Assembly (NCBI RefSeq): GCF_900116405.1
Contig: NZ_FPAQ01000007.1
Location: forward strand, 41,982 to 105,981
Direction of reading: 5' to 3'
Length of the DNA: 64,000 nucleotides
Source: Halomonas saccharevitans
GTDB taxonomy: Bacteria > Pseudomonadota > Gammaproteobacteria > Pseudomonadales > Halomonadaceae
Below are positions 1 to 14,065 of the stretch, in pieces (position 1 is the stretch's first letter; each line of letters starts with the position of its first letter). The translations under genes were made by a program, and so were the position numbers. The notes under the pieces are model-generated. The model was not told the origin of the DNA. It did no database searches and saw only the letters and a list, made by a program, of their open reading frames with translations.

Positions 1-190
1 TGTCGGCGTCGTAGGCGGCCATGTCCTCGCGCATGATCTTCGCGGTGTAGCGGGCGATGTCCAGGCCGGTCTGAAAGCGGTTCTGTACCCGCATGCGGGC
101 GGCGTGCTCAGGATTGACGTTGTCCCACTTGCCTTGCTGGGCTTCGCGCAGTTGAGCCAGTGCCTTGAGTTCGTCTTTGAATGTCGTCAT
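1..190 (-). CDS. aceA: Isocitrate lyase, N-terminal part (runs off the left edge)
   Basis: Only the first 63 codons are present. They start at the ATG complementary to 188-190, preceded by a purine-rich ribosome site (GAAGGATGG). The N-terminus contains WDNVNPEHAARMRVQN and FQTGLDIARYTAKIMREDM, which match the start of Pseudomonas-type isocitrate lyases. The enzyme splits isocitrate into glyoxylate and succinate, the first step of the glyoxylate shunt. The catalytic region lies outside the window. Two isocitrate dehydrogenases, which compete for the same substrate, are encoded about 7-10 kb away. Confidence 0.85.
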   Translation of the reverse strand, partial: MTTFKDELKALAQLREAQQGKWDNVNPEHAARMRVQNRFQTGLDIARYTAKIMREDMAAYDAD

Positions 191-587
191 GGGGCCATCC
201 TTCAGGTCAGGAGTGGAATCTCGCGATCGCAGCCATCCGTCGCTACGCCTCGCCAAAGTCGCCAGCTGCATCACTCGGCCAAGCCTATGAATTCGGAAAG
301 CCTTATGCTGCACCTGCGAAGTGTGTTCAGGTTCCATCACTGCCGAGAGGTTGTCTCTACGGCCTTGGTCGAACCCTGGCGAAGAGTGGAGGGGCGGTGT
401 TCAGCGCCGGTAAGGCCGGGTGAGCGACGACCCTTCTTCCCTCGCCATGGATTCCACTATGGCCCTGCATGGCGGGCGCGAACAATTGACCCTTGGCCGC
501 AGAGGGCGTTGTAACTCGACTACAGGAAGGCGGCGGGCGCCGCCTTTTGTGTAGTCGAATGCCGAGGATGGCGTGGCGGGACTCGGC
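191..587. other. 397-nt intergenic region between aceA and the GNAT gene
   Basis: I see no supported coding sequence here; the open frames overlap one another and lack credible starts. The region should hold the aceA promoter on the minus strand and it contains the hairpin at 517-557. No promoter was strong enough to call. Confidence 0.5.
517..557. terminator. Hairpin terminator downstream of the GNAT gene
   Basis: An inverted repeat with outer arms CGACTACA / TGTAGTCG (one base offset) and inner arms AAGGCGGC / GCCGCCTT around a GGGC loop. It lies just past the stop of the minus-strand GNAT gene and upstream of aceA, so it probably ends the purB-roxA-GNAT transcript. Confidence 0.6.
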
Positions 588-1022
588 TCAATCCTGAAGC
601 GGAAGTTGCATGTTGCGGTGCGCAATGCCGGCGTCCATGAACTCGCCGCCGACGGCTTCGAAGCCCAGCCGCTCGTAGAAGGCCAGGGCATGAGTCTGGG
701 CGGCGAGCTCCACCCGCGGGTGGCCGTCGCGACGGGCGGCCTCGATGGCGGCCTGCATCAGGGCCACCCCGATGCCGCAGCCGCGCGCCTCATTGAGCAC
801 CGCCACCCGGCCGATGTGGGCGTCCCGCAGCAGCCGCGCGGTGCCCACGGGGATGCCGTCCTGCAGGGCCAGGAAGTGGCGACAGGCGCTGTCGCGCCCG
901 TCCCACTCCTCCTCGACGGGAACGCACTGCTCCTCGATGAAGACGACGCGACGGATCGCGGTGGCTTCGGGGCCAAGGGCCTCCCAGCTTCCTTCACGAA
1001 TTTCCACGCTTTTCTTATGCAC
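588..1022 (-). CDS. GNAT-family N-acetyltransferase
   Basis: A 144-residue single-domain GNAT protein. It has the motif A region (residues about 75-95, VAVLNEARGCGIGVALMQAA, where the Q/RxxGxG/A acetyl-CoA loop reads RGCGIG). The C-terminal ALAFYERLGFEAVGGEF block is typical of motif B. This layout resembles ElaA and similar small acetyltransferases that modify an amine of unknown identity using acetyl-CoA. It lies downstream of roxA on the same strand and is likely co-transcribed. The substrate cannot be read from sequence. Confidence 0.8.
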   Translation of the reverse strand: MHKKSVEIREGSWEALGPEATAIRRVVFIEEQCVPVEEEWDGRDSACRHFLALQDGIPVGTARLLRDAHIGRVAVLNEARGCGIGVALMQAAIEAARRDGHPRVELAAQTHALAFYERLGFEAVGGEFMDAGIAHRNMQLPLQD

Positions 1023-1053
1023 GATGGGCCCCTCCCGGCCGGATCATGGTTCC

Positions 1054-1081
1054 CTTGCTCCTTGCTCCTTGCTCCTTGCTC
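1054..1081. repeat. Tandem 7-bp repeat (CTTGCTC x4) at the roxA 3' end
   Basis: Four perfect CTTGCTC units end four bases before the roxA stop triplet (TCA at 1086-1088 on the plus strand). It is one of three similar short-unit arrays in the window that abut minus-strand stop codons. Confidence 0.9.
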
Positions 1082-1085
1082 CTGG

Positions 1086-2276
1086 TCACTCCTCGAACTC
1101 GTCGGGCCAGGCGAGGCTGCCGGCGTCGCGCAGGGCGCCGAGCAGCGCGGGCGCCTCGTCGTAGGCCAGCAGGGCCGCGTCCAGAGGGGTGTCGGAGGCC
1201 AGCAGGCGGGCCAGCGGCAGGGCGCACACGACGCCGTCGCCATCGGCGAATAGCGTCGCCCGGGACTCGTCGAGAGCCCGCCAGGCGAAGCGCGACCCGG
1301 GGCTTCTCACCAGCTGCTCGCCCTCCTGTAGTGCGGCGACAAGCGCCTCGGGCTCGGTCGGCGTCTCGGTGGGGACCAGCTGGTCGGCGTACTTGGGCTG
1401 AGTCATCACTCGGCCGAACCACTGGGCCAGCTGGGCCGGATCATCGAGGGTATCGAGGATCAGCCGGCGCATGCGGGCCACGGCGGCATCGTCGAGCTCG
1501 GCGGGATCCGCCGGTGGCGCCATGCCGGCGTCGCCGTAGCGCTTCGAGGACGGCAGCTGCTCGCCGAGATAGTCGGCGTAGGAGGTGATGGCCTCGTCCG
1601 CCGAGGGCGCGCGGAAGCCCACCGAGAGTGTCAGGCAGTCGTCGGACTGGCTGACGCCGTGATGGGCCCAGGCGGGGGGCAGGTAGAGCATGTCGCCCGG
1701 TTCCAGGACCCAGTCCTGGTCGGCCTCGACCTCGAAGCGCTCGAGGATGCGCAGGTCGATGCCGTCGAGGATCGGCGCCTCGTCGGGAACCTGGCCGCCG
1801 AGCTGCCAGCGCCGGGTGCCCTGGCCCTGCAGCAGGAAGACGTCGTACTGGTCGACGTGGGGGCCGACGCTGCCGCCGGGCGGCGCGTAGCTGACCATGA
1901 CGTCATCGAGGCGCCAGCGCGGCAGGAAGGTGAAGTGCTCGAGCAGCGCGGCGACCTCGGGCACGTAGTGATCCACGGCCTGTACCAGCAGGGTCCAGTC
2001 GCGCTCGGGGAGCTGGGCGAAGGTGGCCTCATCGAAGGGGCCGTGGCTGACCTGCCAGGGGCGCTCATTCCCCTCTGCATCGCGGCCGCGCTCCTCGACC
2101 AGGCGGGCCTCGATGCCCTCCTCGCAGGCCAGGCCGGCGAGCTCATCGGGGGCGAGGGGACACTCGAAGTCGGGGAAGGCGCCGCGGATCAGCAGAGGCT
2201 TGCGCTGCCAGTGGTCGCGCAGGAAGTCGGTGGCAGAGAGGCCGCCGAGCAGGGTGAGGGGTTCGTCTGGTGACAT
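1086..2276 (-). CDS. roxA: Ribosomal protein L16 arginine hydroxylase (JmjC/cupin oxygenase)
   Basis: A 396-residue protein of the YcfD/RoxA type, which hydroxylates an arginine of ribosomal protein L16 using Fe(II), 2-oxoglutarate and O2. The iron ligands are visible: HVD at residues 140-142 and His205/206 in PAWAHHGVSQS. The N-terminal FLRDHWQRKPLLIRGAF is typical of the family, and the C-terminal winged-helix part is present at the expected length. It lies downstream of purB. A tandem repeat and a structured dispersed element separate it from purB. Confidence 0.9.
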   Translation of the reverse strand: MSPDEPLTLLGGLSATDFLRDHWQRKPLLIRGAFPDFECPLAPDELAGLACEEGIEARLVEERGRDAEGNERPWQVSHGPFDEATFAQLPERDWTLLVQAVDHYVPEVAALLEHFTFLPRWRLDDVMVSYAPPGGSVGPHVDQYDVFLLQGQGTRRWQLGGQVPDEAPILDGIDLRILERFEVEADQDWVLEPGDMLYLPPAWAHHGVSQSDDCLTLSVGFRAPSADEAITSYADYLGEQLPSSKRYGDAGMAPPADPAELDDAAVARMRRLILDTLDDPAQLAQWFGRVMTQPKYADQLVPTETPTEPEALVAALQEGEQLVRSPGSRFAWRALDESRATLFADGDGVVCALPLARLLASDTPLDAALLAYDEAPALLGALRDAGSLAWPDEFEE

Positions 2277-2399
2277 GGTCTCGCGCTCGCGAAGGGGTGA
2301 AACGGCGACAGGCGCCGTCGGGCGCCTGTCGGGATACTAGCATGTGTGCCGAGGGCCAGCCGTGACAGCGAGCGTCGGCAGCGAGTCATGCGCTCCGTG

Positions 2400-2480
2400 G
2401 GCAGGGCGCCGCGAGGGCGCTGTGAACCCTTCCCTGGGCGCTACCTTTGCCATCCATGGCAAAGGACCCTCGCTCTGACC
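2400..2480 (-). repeat. Dispersed structured intergenic element, copy A
   Basis: Reading on the minus strand, a small hairpin CCTTTGCCA-TGGA-TGGCAAAGG (2444-2465) is followed by the conserved core GGTAGCGCCCAGGGAAGGG...TTCACAGCGCC (2416-2445). Both are enclosed by GCGAGGG (2411-2417) pairing with CCCTCGC (2467-2473). Three further copies share the core but have different, still complementary stems. It sits between purB and roxA, in their transcriptional orientation. Confidence 0.8.
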
Positions 2481-2501
2481 CGCCCCCGGCCGCTGATCAT
2501 G

Positions 2502-2550
2502 CTTTCGGCTTTCGGCTTTCGGCTTTCGGCTTTCGGCTTTCGGCTTTCGG
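2502..2550. repeat. Tandem 7-bp repeat (CTTTCGG x7) at the purB 3' end
   Basis: Seven perfect CTTTCGG units fill the space from the dispersed element up to the purB stop codon (TTA at 2552-2554 on the plus strand). No gene overlaps it. Confidence 0.95.
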
Positions 2551-2551
2551 C

Positions 2552-4618
<2,067 letters not shown>

Positions 4619-4622
<4 letters not shown>

Positions 4623-5749
4623 TGGCCAAGCTCCTTGGCGTTCCAGGTGGCGCGGGTCACGCCGCCGCCCAGGCAGATATCGCCGTCGTAGAGCACCAGC
4701 GACTGCCCGGGCGTCACGGCGCGCTGGGGATCGTCGAAGCGCACCTCGACGCCGCCGTCCTCCCGCGTGTGGAACGTGCAGGGCACGTCGGCCTGGCGGT
4801 AGCGAGTCTTGGCGGTGAGGCGAGCTTCGGCGGCCGGTGCCTCGCCGGCCACCCAGTCCATGGCCTCGGTGGCCAGGCTATCGGTGTAGAGCAGCGGGTG
4901 GTGCTTGCCCTGCACGGCGACGAGCACGTTGCGCGTGAGGTCCTTGGCGGCCACGTACCAGGGGGCGTCGGGATGGTGGGCGAGCCCACCGATGCCGAGC
5001 CCCTGGCGCTGGCCCAGGGTGTAGTACATCAGGCCCATGTGCTCGCCGATCACCTCGCCCTCGGGCGTCTCGATCACGCCGGGTTGGGCGGGCAGATACT
5101 GCTTGAGGAAATCGCTGAAGCGGCGCTCGCCGATGAAGCAGATGCCGGTCGAGTCCTTCTTGCGCGCGGTGACCAGTTCGTGGCGCTCGGCGATGGCACG
5201 CACCTCGGGCTTCTCGAGCTCGCCCACCGGGAACAGGGTGCGGGCGATGGCGGCCTGGGGCACGGCGTGCAGGAAGTAGCTCTGATCCTTGTTGGGATCG
5301 AGCCCCTTGAGCAGCCTCGGGCGTTCGTCGCCATCGAGACGGCCGCGCACTTGCCCTTCACGAACATAGTGGCCGGTGGCGATCTTCTCGGCGCCGAGCA
5401 TCTCGGCGTACTCGAGGAACACCTTGAACTTGATCTCGCGGTTGCAGAGGATGTCCGGATTCGGGGTGCGGCCCGCCTGGTACTCGGCCAGGAAGTGCTC
5501 GAAGACGTTGTCCCAGTACTCGGCGGCGAAGTTGGCGGTATGCAGCGGGATGCCGAGCTTCTGGCAGACGGCCTCGGCATCCGCCAGGTCCTCCTTGGCG
5601 GTGCAGTACTCCGTGCCGTCGTCTTCGTCCCAGTTCTTCATGAACAGGCCTTCGACCTCGTACCCCTGCTCTAGCAGCAGCAGGGCGGATACGGAGGAGT
5701 CGACGCCGCCGGACATGCCGACGATCACCTTGCCTGTGGTGGCGGTCAT
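4619..5749 (-). CDS. mnmA: tRNA-specific 2-thiouridylase MnmA
   Basis: A 376-residue enzyme that thiolates U34 of the glutamate, glutamine and lysine tRNAs. The PP-loop GMSGGVDSS is near residue 11. The catalytic cysteines are in LCNREIKF and STGICFIGE, and the KDQSYFL motif is present. The start at 5749 ([10 protein letters not shown]) places the PP-loop at its usual distance; the open frame extends upstream without family similarity. It is followed by hflD with an ATGA overlap. The same window carries three tRNA-Glu genes whose products are substrates. Confidence 0.96.
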
Positions 5750-5879
5750 GGGCGCTCTCGGATTGAGTGTCACAAATGGGGTGGGATTATACATGATGTC
5801 AGCGTCTGGCGCCGAGCCGGTGGTCGGCTCGATGCTTGTCTTTCGCGGCATTCCCGACGACAGCGCCCAGCGTGCCGGA

Positions 5880-5950
5880 CCATCGCGGGGGCGCAGTGAA
5901 TACCTCCCTGACCGCTACCTTTTCCTTCCCTGGAAAAGGACCCCCGCTTC
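5880..5950 (-). repeat. Dispersed structured intergenic element, copy B
   Basis: On the minus strand, hairpin CCTTTTCC-AGGGAA-GGAAAAGG (5918-5939) precedes a core reading GGTAGCGGTCAGGGAGG...TTCACTGCGCC. The outer stem GCGGGGG (5885-5891) pairs with CCCCCGC (5941-5947). The core is recognisably that of copies A, C and D, while both stems differ in sequence and keep pairing. It lies between nudJ and mnmA, oriented with them. Confidence 0.75.
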
Positions 5951-5986
5951 GCGCTGCCCTCGGCGCCGCTTACTGGGTGTCATCAT

Positions 5987-6039
5987 CCGCTTGGCCGCTT
6001 GGCCGCTTGGCCGCTTGGCCGCTTGGCCGCTTGGCCGCT
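5987..6039. repeat. Tandem 8-bp repeat (CCGCTTGG x6) at the nudJ 3' end
   Basis: Six perfect CCGCTTGG units plus a partial one run straight into the nudJ stop triplet (TCA at 6039-6041 on the plus strand). This is the same placement as the arrays at the roxA and purB stops, with an unrelated unit. Confidence 0.95.
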
Positions 6040-6488
6040 CAGCGCTCGTGAATCACGTCCATGGGGTAGAAGCGGCTCGCCAGCGCATCGCGGATGCGTC
6101 GCATCACCAGGGGGCTTCTCAGGCGGCCTTCGCGCTCCAGCGCCTCGAGCTCTTCGAGGGTCAGCCAGTGGACGGCGAAGATGGCAGGGTCCAGCTCGCT
6201 GCCGAGATGCGCCAGCGCCATGCCGAAGAAGCCATGGCTGTGAAAGGTCAGGCCGTCAGGGGAGCGGTAGACATACATGCCCAGGTAGTCGGTGATGCCG
6301 ACCTGCCAGGCGGTCTCCTCGCGCAGCTCACGCAGGGCGGCGTCGCGGATGCGTTCACCAGGCTCCAGGTGGCCGGCGGGCTGGTTGAACAGCGTCTCGG
6401 GCCCGCCGCGGTCCTCCTCGACGATGAGGAAGCGACCGGCGCGTTCCACCACGGTGGCCACGGTGACGAAGGGATGCCAGCGGCTCAT
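6039..6488 (-). CDS. nudJ: NUDIX hydrolase NudJ (phosphatase)
   Basis: A 149-residue NUDIX protein. The NUDIX box runs from Gly39 to about residue 61 (GHLEPGE ... RELREETAWQVG), close to the consensus GX5EX7REUXEEXGU, with W in place of the usual Gly. By family and by position between rluE and mnmA it corresponds to E. coli NudJ/YmfB, which dephosphorylates HMP-PP and nucleoside di/triphosphates. The start at 6488 overlaps the rluE stop (ATGA). The gene end abuts a tandem repeat. Confidence 0.9.
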   Translation of the reverse strand: MSRWHPFVTVATVVERAGRFLIVEEDRGGPETLFNQPAGHLEPGERIRDAALRELREETAWQVGITDYLGMYVYRSPDGLTFHSHGFFGMALAHLGSELDPAIFAVHWLTLEELEALEREGRLRSPLVMRRIRDALASRFYPMDVIHER

Positions 6489-7087
6489 GGGCGTCTCCTT
6501 GGTGGGCGGCGGCGCTGGGCCGTCGGCTTGGGGGCATGCAGGGTCTCGCGGCGCCACTCGCCGGGGGCCAGGCCGTCGAGCCGCCAGGGGCCGATGGCCA
6601 CGCGCACCAGGCGCAGGGTCGGATGGCCGACATGAGCGGTCATGCGCCTTACCTGGCGGTTGCGGCCCTCGCTGATGGTCAGCTCCAGCCAGGTGGTGAC
6701 GGGATGGCGCCTGGGGTCCAGGGGCGGGGTGCGCTCGGCAAGTTCGCTCGAGACGAGCCGACGGACCTTCGCCGGCCGGGTCGGGCCATCCTTGAGAGTG
6801 ACGCCGTCGCGCAGCGCCTGCAAGGCGGCATCGTCGGGGGTGCCCTCGACCTGCACGCGGTAGGTCTTGGGCTGCTTGTGCCGGGGGTGGCTGATGCGGT
6901 GGATCAGGGCGCCGTCGTCGCTGAGCAGCAGCAGTCCCTCGGAATCGTAGTCCAGTCGACCGGCGGCGTAGATGCCCGGCACCGAGATGACATCGGCCAG
7001 GGTGGCGCGATGCTCCGCTCCATCGGCGCGGCGGTCGGTGAACTGGGAGAGCATGCGGTAGGGCTTGTTCAACAGGTAAAGGTTCAT
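6485..7087 (-). CDS. rluE: 23S rRNA pseudouridine synthase RluE-like
   Basis: A 200-residue RsuA/RluB/E/F-type pseudouridine synthase without an S4 domain. It begins with MNLYLLNKPYRMLSQF, carries the catalytic aspartate in AAGRLDYDSEGLLLLSDDG, and has the C-terminal EGRNRQVRRMTAHVGHP motif. RluE modifies U2457 of 23S rRNA in E. coli; the gene order rluE-nudJ-mnmA-hflD-purB supports the assignment. A basic, arginine/proline-rich tail ends the protein. It overlaps nudJ by four bases. Confidence 0.93.
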   Translation of the reverse strand: MNLYLLNKPYRMLSQFTDRRADGAEHRATLADVISVPGIYAAGRLDYDSEGLLLLSDDGALIHRISHPRHKQPKTYRVQVEGTPDDAALQALRDGVTLKDGPTRPAKVRRLVSSELAERTPPLDPRRHPVTTWLELTISEGRNRQVRRMTAHVGHPTLRLVRVAIGPWRLDGLAPGEWRRETLHAPKPTAQRRRPPRRRP

Positions 7088-7146
7088 CGTCTCTTTCCAC
7101 TATGCCGAGCGCCTGACGCCGCGTAATGCCTGATGCTACAACGCGA

Positions 7147-7180
7147 CGGCTCCCCTCCGCCAAGGGGCGGACGGGAGCCG
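7147..7180 (-). terminator. Hairpin between the monomeric IDH gene and rluE
   Basis: Arms CGGCTCCC-c-TCCGCC and GGCGGA-c-GGGAGCCG around an AAGG loop form a 14-bp stem with one mismatch. There is no clear U-tract, so termination of the monomeric IDH transcript here is likely but not certain. Confidence 0.5.
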
Positions 7181-7226
7181 GGAGAGCCGCCCGCAAGGGG
7201 CGGCGGGACGCTTCGGGACGCTACCT

Positions 7227-9464
<2,238 letters not shown>

Positions 9465-9640
9465 GGGACGTTGATCTCTCTGGTCACTTCGATGGCGTGG
9501 AGCGGGCGCGCGCGAAGCGCCCCGACGAGCGGGGAGAGAGTGTAGCAAGATTGTCGACAAAAGTACCGTAGCGTAATCCGAGGTGAGGGCCGATGATAGT
9601 CGGAGTCCTTTACCGAACAGACCAGACAGGGGAGATCTCC

Positions 9641-10897
9641 ATGGGGTTTCAGAAAATCGTCGTACCCGACGGTGGCCACAAGATCACGGTCAACGCCGAC
9701 AACACCCTGAACGTGCCGAACGATCCGATCATTCCGTTCATCGAGGGTGACGGCATCGGTGTCGACGTGACGCCGGCCATGAAGATCGCCATCGATGCCG
9801 CCGTGCAGCATGCCTATGACGGCGAGCGCAAGATCCACTGGATGGAGGTTTATGCCGGCGAGAAGGCTACCCACGTCTACGACGCCGACACCTGGATGCC
9901 GGAAGAGACCCTGGAGGCGGTCAAGGAGTACGTCGTCTCCATCAAGGGACCGCTGACCACGCCGGTGGGCGGGGGTATCCGTTCCCTGAACGTCGCCCTG
10001 CGTCAGAAGCTCGACCTCTACGTCTGCCAGCGCCCGGTGCGGTGGTTCGAGGGCGTGCCGAGCCCGGTCAAGAAACCGGCCGACGTCGACATGGTGATCT
10101 TCCGCGAGAACTCCGAGGACATCTACGCCGGTATCGAGTGGAAGGCCGGCACCCCGGAAGCCGACAAGGTCATCAAGTTCCTGCGCGAGGAGATGGGTGT
10201 CCAGAACATCCGTTTCCCCGAGAACTGCGGCATCGGCGTCAAGCCGGTTTCCGTCGAGGGCACCAAGCGCCTGGTCCGTCAGGCCCTGCAGTACACCATC
10301 GATAATGACCGTGAGTCGCTGACCCTGGTGCACAAGGGCAATATCATGAAATTCACCGAGGGGTCCTTCAAGGACTGGGGCTACGAGCTCGCCAAGGAGG
10401 AGTTCGGTGCCGAGCTTCTCGACGGCGGCCCCTGGATGACCATGAAGAACCCGAAGACCGGCAAGGAGATCGTCATCAAGGACGTCATCGCCGATGCGAT
10501 GCTGCAGCAGATCCTGCTGCGTCCGGCCGAGTATGACGTTATCGCCACCCTGAACCTGAACGGCGACTACCTCTCCGACGCCCTGGCGGCGGAAGTGGGC
10601 GGCATCGGCATCGCGCCGGGCGCCAACCTGTCCGACGCCGTGGCCATGTTCGAGGCTACCCATGGCACAGCGCCGAAGTATGCCGGCCAGGACAAGGTCA
10701 ACCCGGGCTCGCTGATCCTCTCCGCCGAGATGATGCTGCGCCACATGGGGTGGACCGAGGCGGCCGACCTGGTGCTCAAAGGCATGGAGAAGGCCATCTC
10801 CAAGGGCGAGGTCACCTATGACTTCCATCGCCAGATGGACGATGCCAAGCTGCTCAAGTGTTCCGAGTTCGGCCAGGCCGTCGCCGATAACATGTAA
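9641..10897 (+). CDS. icd: NADP-dependent isocitrate dehydrogenase, dimeric type
   Basis: A 418-residue E. coli-type isocitrate dehydrogenase. Recognisable segments are [28 protein letters not shown] (containing the serine that AceK phosphorylates in enterics), [15 protein letters not shown], and [13 protein letters not shown] with HGTAPKYAG in the nucleotide site. The start at 9641 follows AGGGGAGAT; an upstream in-frame start at 9593 has no family support. It is transcribed away from the monomeric isozyme, from a shared intergenic region of about 175 bp. Confidence 0.96.
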   Translation: MGFQKIVVPDGGHKITVNADNTLNVPNDPIIPFIEGDGIGVDVTPAMKIAIDAAVQHAYDGERKIHWMEVYAGEKATHVYDADTWMPEETLEAVKEYVVSIKGPLTTPVGGGIRSLNVALRQKLDLYVCQRPVRWFEGVPSPVKKPADVDMVIFRENSEDIYAGIEWKAGTPEADKVIKFLREEMGVQNIRFPENCGIGVKPVSVEGTKRLVRQALQYTIDNDRESLTLVHKGNIMKFTEGSFKDWGYELAKEEFGAELLDGGPWMTMKNPKTGKEIVIKDVIADAMLQQILLRPAEYDVIATLNLNGDYLSDALAAEVGGIGIAPGANLSDAVAMFEATHGTAPKYAGQDKVNPGSLILSAEMMLRHMGWTEAADLVLKGMEKAISKGEVTYDFHRQMDDAKLLKCSEFGQAVADNM

Positions 10898-10921
10898 GAT
10901 GTAGGACGCGATGCCGGACCC

Positions 10922-10955
10922 GGGCCCTCGTCCGCCTCCAGGCGGACGAGGGCCC
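10922..10955 (+). terminator. Rho-independent terminator of icd
   Basis: A perfect 15-bp stem, GGGCCCTCGTCCGCC / GGCGGACGAGGGCCC, with a TCCA loop. It is followed by TTTGCGTT and lies 25 bases past the icd stop. Confidence 0.9.
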
Positions 10956-11105
10956 TTTGCGTTCGTGTAGCCCGTAAACCAGCGTTGGTGATGAACCCTG
11001 CCGGCGCGGTGGCGTCCAATCACGGTTGAGATGATCGCCGCGCGCGGCTTGTCGAGATGGATAGTGGCTCTTATGTTCAGTAGAGATGATGAGGTGACAG
11101 CGCGA

Positions 11106-11492
11106 ATGTGGCAGGCCTTCCCGTCAGGAGGCATGACGCGACCGCCGGGCCCGGATTCCCCCGGCCTGCAAGATACCGGGCGACCCGAGGAAGAGGACGG
11201 CGATCTGGCGGTGCAGCCTGCCGACCCGGAGGTGGCACGTCCTCCCATGTACAAGGTAGTGCTGCACAATGACGACTTCACGCCCATGGAGTTCGTGGTC
11301 GAGGTGCTGCAGACCTTCTTCCATATGGACAGCGAGGCGGCGGTGCAGATCATGCTGACCGTCCATACACGAGGCAAGGCGACCTGCGGTGTCTTTACTC
11401 ACGACATCGCGGAAACCAAAAGCCATCAGGTCAATCAATATGCAAGAGAGTGTCAGCATCCGCTGCTGTGCGACATCGAGGCGGCGGACTGA
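11106..11492 (+). CDS. clpS: ATP-dependent Clp protease adaptor ClpS
   Basis: An adaptor that delivers N-degron substrates to ClpAP. The core from about residue 49 ([23 protein letters not shown]) has the Asn-Asp-Asp and hydrophobic pocket residues, followed by [16 protein letters not shown] and [14 protein letters not shown]. The start is uncertain. The ATG at 11106 gives 128 residues and follows GAGGTG at fair spacing. The ATG at 11133 has AGGAG only two bases upstream, and 11073 and 11031 are also in frame. clpA follows directly, as is usual. Confidence 0.92.
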   Translation: MWQAFPSGGMTRPPGPDSPGLQDTGRPEEEDGDLAVQPADPEVARPPMYKVVLHNDDFTPMEFVVEVLQTFFHMDSEAAVQIMLTVHTRGKATCGVFTHDIAETKSHQVNQYARECQHPLLCDIEAAD

Positions 11493-11630
11493 GCGGCATG
11501 GTCGAGGAGGAAGTGCGGCGGTCAAGCGTTGAGGCCGAACTTGCAACGCTACCGTTTGTACCCGAATGTTGATGATGCCGGACCATGAACGATCCGACGC
11601 GAAGCCCTGAGCGGCGAGAAGGGGACTGCC

Positions 11631-13907
11631 ATGCTGAGTAAAGAACTTGAACTGACCCTGAACACGGCCTTCACCGTGGCTCGCTCCAAGCGCCACGAGT
11701 TCATGACCGTGGAGCACCTGCTGCTGGCACTGCTCGACAATGCCTCGGCGGCGGATGTGCTGCGCGCCTGCGGGGCCAACCTCGACAAGCTGCGGTCCGA
11801 CCTGCAGGATTTCATCAATTCCACCACGCCGCTGATTCCCGAGGATCAGTCTGACCGTGAGACGCAGCCGACCCTGGGGTTCCAGCGCGTGCTGCAGCGC
11901 GCGGTCTTCCATGTCCAGTCGTCCGGCAAGAGCGAGGTCACCGGCGCCAACGTGCTGGTGGCGATCTTCTCCGAGCAGGAGAGCCAGGCGGTCTACTTCC
12001 TCAAGCAACAGAACGTGGCGCGGGTCGATGCCGTCAACTACATCGCCCACGGCATCTCCAAGGTGGCCGGCCATGGTCAGAGCCCGTCTTCGCCCTCGCC
12101 CGAGGCCGAGGAGGCCGAGGAGGGGGGCGCCGAAACGGGCTCCAACCCCTTGACCAGCTACGCCACCAACCTCAACGAGCAGGCGAGGATGGGCAAGATC
12201 GATCCGCTGATCGGTCGCGACCATGAACTCGAGCGCGTGGTGCAGATCCTGGCGCGGCGCCGCAAGAACAACCCGCTGCTGGTGGGCGAGGCCGGGGTCG
12301 GCAAGACCGCCATCGCCGAGGGGCTGGCCAAGCGCGTCGTCGAGGAGGACGTGCCCGAGGTGATCAGCGACGCCGTGGTCTATTCGCTGGACATGGGCGC
12401 GCTGCTGGCCGGCACCAAGTACCGCGGCGACTTCGAGAAACGCCTGAAGAACCTGCTGGCCGAGCTGCGCAAGCAGCCCAATGCCATCCTGTTCATCGAC
12501 GAGATCCACACGGTGATCGGCGCGGGCGCCGCCTCCGGCGGCGTGATGGACGCCTCCAACCTGCTCAAGCCGCTGCTCTCCTCGGGCGAGCTGCGCTGCA
12601 TTGGCTCCACCACCTTCCAGGAGTATCGCGGCATCTTCGAGAAGGATCGCGCCCTGGCTCGGCGCTTCCAGAAGGTCGACGTGATGGCGCCCTCGGTAGA
12701 GGACACCACTCGGATCCTCAAGGGCCTGCGCTCGCGCTTCGAGGAGCACCACCAGCTGAAGTACACCGATGCGGCCCTGGAGAGCGCGTCACGGCTGTCT
12801 GATCGCTATATCAACGACCGTCACCTGCCCGACAAGGCCATCGACGTGATCGACGAGGCCGGCGCCCATCAGCGGCTGCTGCCGCCGGAGGTGCGCGTCG
12901 ATACCATCGACGTGGATCAGGTCGAGGCCGTGGTGGCCTCCATCGCGCGGATTCCGCCGAAGAGCGTCTCGAGCTCCGATCGCAAGCTGCTGGCCAACAT
13001 CGATCGCGATCTCAAGATGCTGGTGTTCGGCCAGGACGAGGCCATCGACAGCCTTGCCGCGGCGATCAAGCTGTCGCGGGCCGGCCTCAAGTCGCCGGAC
13101 AAGCCGGTGGGCAGCTTCCTGTTCGCCGGCCCCACCGGGGTCGGCAAGACCGAGGTGGCCCGCCAGCTCTCGCACATCATGGGCATCGAGCTGGTGCGCT
13201 TCGACATGTCCGAGTACATGGAGCGCCACACCGTGTCGCGGCTGATTGGTGCGCCTCCCGGCTACGTCGGCTACGACCAGGGCGGGCTGCTCACCGAGGC
13301 GATCACCAAGCAGCCCCACTGCGTGCTGCTGCTCGACGAGATCGAGAAGGCGCACCCCGAGGTCTTCAACCTGCTGCTGCAGGTCATGGATCACGGCCGC
13401 CTGACCGACAACAACGGCCGCGAGGCGGATTTCCGTCACGTGATCCTGATCATGACCTCCAATGCCGGGGTCGAGCAGGCCACGCGGCGCTCCATCGGCT
13501 TCCAGAGCCAGGACCACTCCACCGATGCCATGGAGGTGATCCGCAAGACCTTCTCGCCGGAGTTCCGCAACCGCCTGGACGGCATCATCCAGTTCCACGC
13601 CCTGCCCACCTCGGTGGTACGCAACGTGGTCGACAAGTTCCTGGTGGAGCTGCAGGCGCAACTCGACGAGAAGCGTGTCCAGCTGGACGTGGACGATGCG
13701 GCGCGGGAGTGGCTGGCCGAGAAGGGCTACGATCCCGACATGGGGGCACGCCCGATGGCTCGCCTGATTCAGGAGAAGCTCAAGAAGCCGCTGGCCGAGC
13801 TGATCCTGTTCGGCGAGCTCGCCGAGCACGGTGGCGTGGTGCACGTCAGCGTGGAAGCCGGCGATCTGCACCTGGCCACGGAGTCGGAGCTGGCCGACGC
13901 GCCCTGA
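11631..13907 (+). CDS. clpA: ATP-dependent Clp protease ATP-binding subunit ClpA
   Basis: A 758-residue Hsp100 unfoldase that works with ClpP. It has an N-domain (residues about 1-140) and AAA-1 with Walker [10 protein letters not shown] near residue 219 and Walker [13 protein letters not shown]-2 has GPTGVGKTE near residue 499 and Walker [12 protein letters not shown]. There is no ClpB-type middle coiled coil, which supports ClpA. It sits 138 bp after clpS and carries GAGAAGGGG before the ATG. A UUCG-loop terminator follows. Confidence 0.97.
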   Translation: MLSKELELTLNTAFTVARSKRHEFMTVEHLLLALLDNASAADVLRACGANLDKLRSDLQDFINSTTPLIPEDQSDRETQPTLGFQRVLQRAVFHVQSSGKSEVTGANVLVAIFSEQESQAVYFLKQQNVARVDAVNYIAHGISKVAGHGQSPSSPSPEAEEAEEGGAETGSNPLTSYATNLNEQARMGKIDPLIGRDHELERVVQILARRRKNNPLLVGEAGVGKTAIAEGLAKRVVEEDVPEVISDAVVYSLDMGALLAGTKYRGDFEKRLKNLLAELRKQPNAILFIDEIHTVIGAGAASGGVMDASNLLKPLLSSGELRCIGSTTFQEYRGIFEKDRALARRFQKVDVMAPSVEDTTRILKGLRSRFEEHHQLKYTDAALESASRLSDRYINDRHLPDKAIDVIDEAGAHQRLLPPEVRVDTIDVDQVEAVVASIARIPPKSVSSSDRKLLANIDRDLKMLVFGQDEAIDSLAAAIKLSRAGLKSPDKPVGSFLFAGPTGVGKTEVARQLSHIMGIELVRFDMSEYMERHTVSRLIGAPPGYVGYDQGGLLTEAITKQPHCVLLLDEIEKAHPEVFNLLLQVMDHGRLTDNNGREADFRHVILIMTSNAGVEQATRRSIGFQSQDHSTDAMEVIRKTFSPEFRNRLDGIIQFHALPTSVVRNVVDKFLVELQAQLDEKRVQLDVDDAAREWLAEKGYDPDMGARPMARLIQEKLKKPLAELILFGELAEHGGVVHVSVEAGDLHLATESELADAP

Positions 13908-13952
13908 GGAAAGCCAGGTCGGCTAAACCATCAGTCGGCCAAACCATCACAG

Positions 13953-13974
13953 CGCCCTGTCTTCGGACGGGGCG
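13953..13974 (+). terminator. Terminator of clpA
   Basis: Stem CGCCCTGTC / GACGGGGCG (one G-T pair) with a stable TTCG loop, followed by TTGTTCGTTC. It lies 45 bases past the clpA stop. Confidence 0.8.
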
Positions 13975-14065
13975 TTGTTCGTTCGGGCGTGATGCGGGAG
14001 GAGGTGGCGGACGCGAAGGCGGCCGACACTCGAGCGGCGCCCGGGCCTGGTGGCCCGATCGGCGC

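Noticed and set aside
6489..7196. An upstream extension of the NudJ reading frame through rluE
   Set aside because: It is in a different frame over a well-supported pseudouridine synthase gene; the NUDIX protein starts at 6488.
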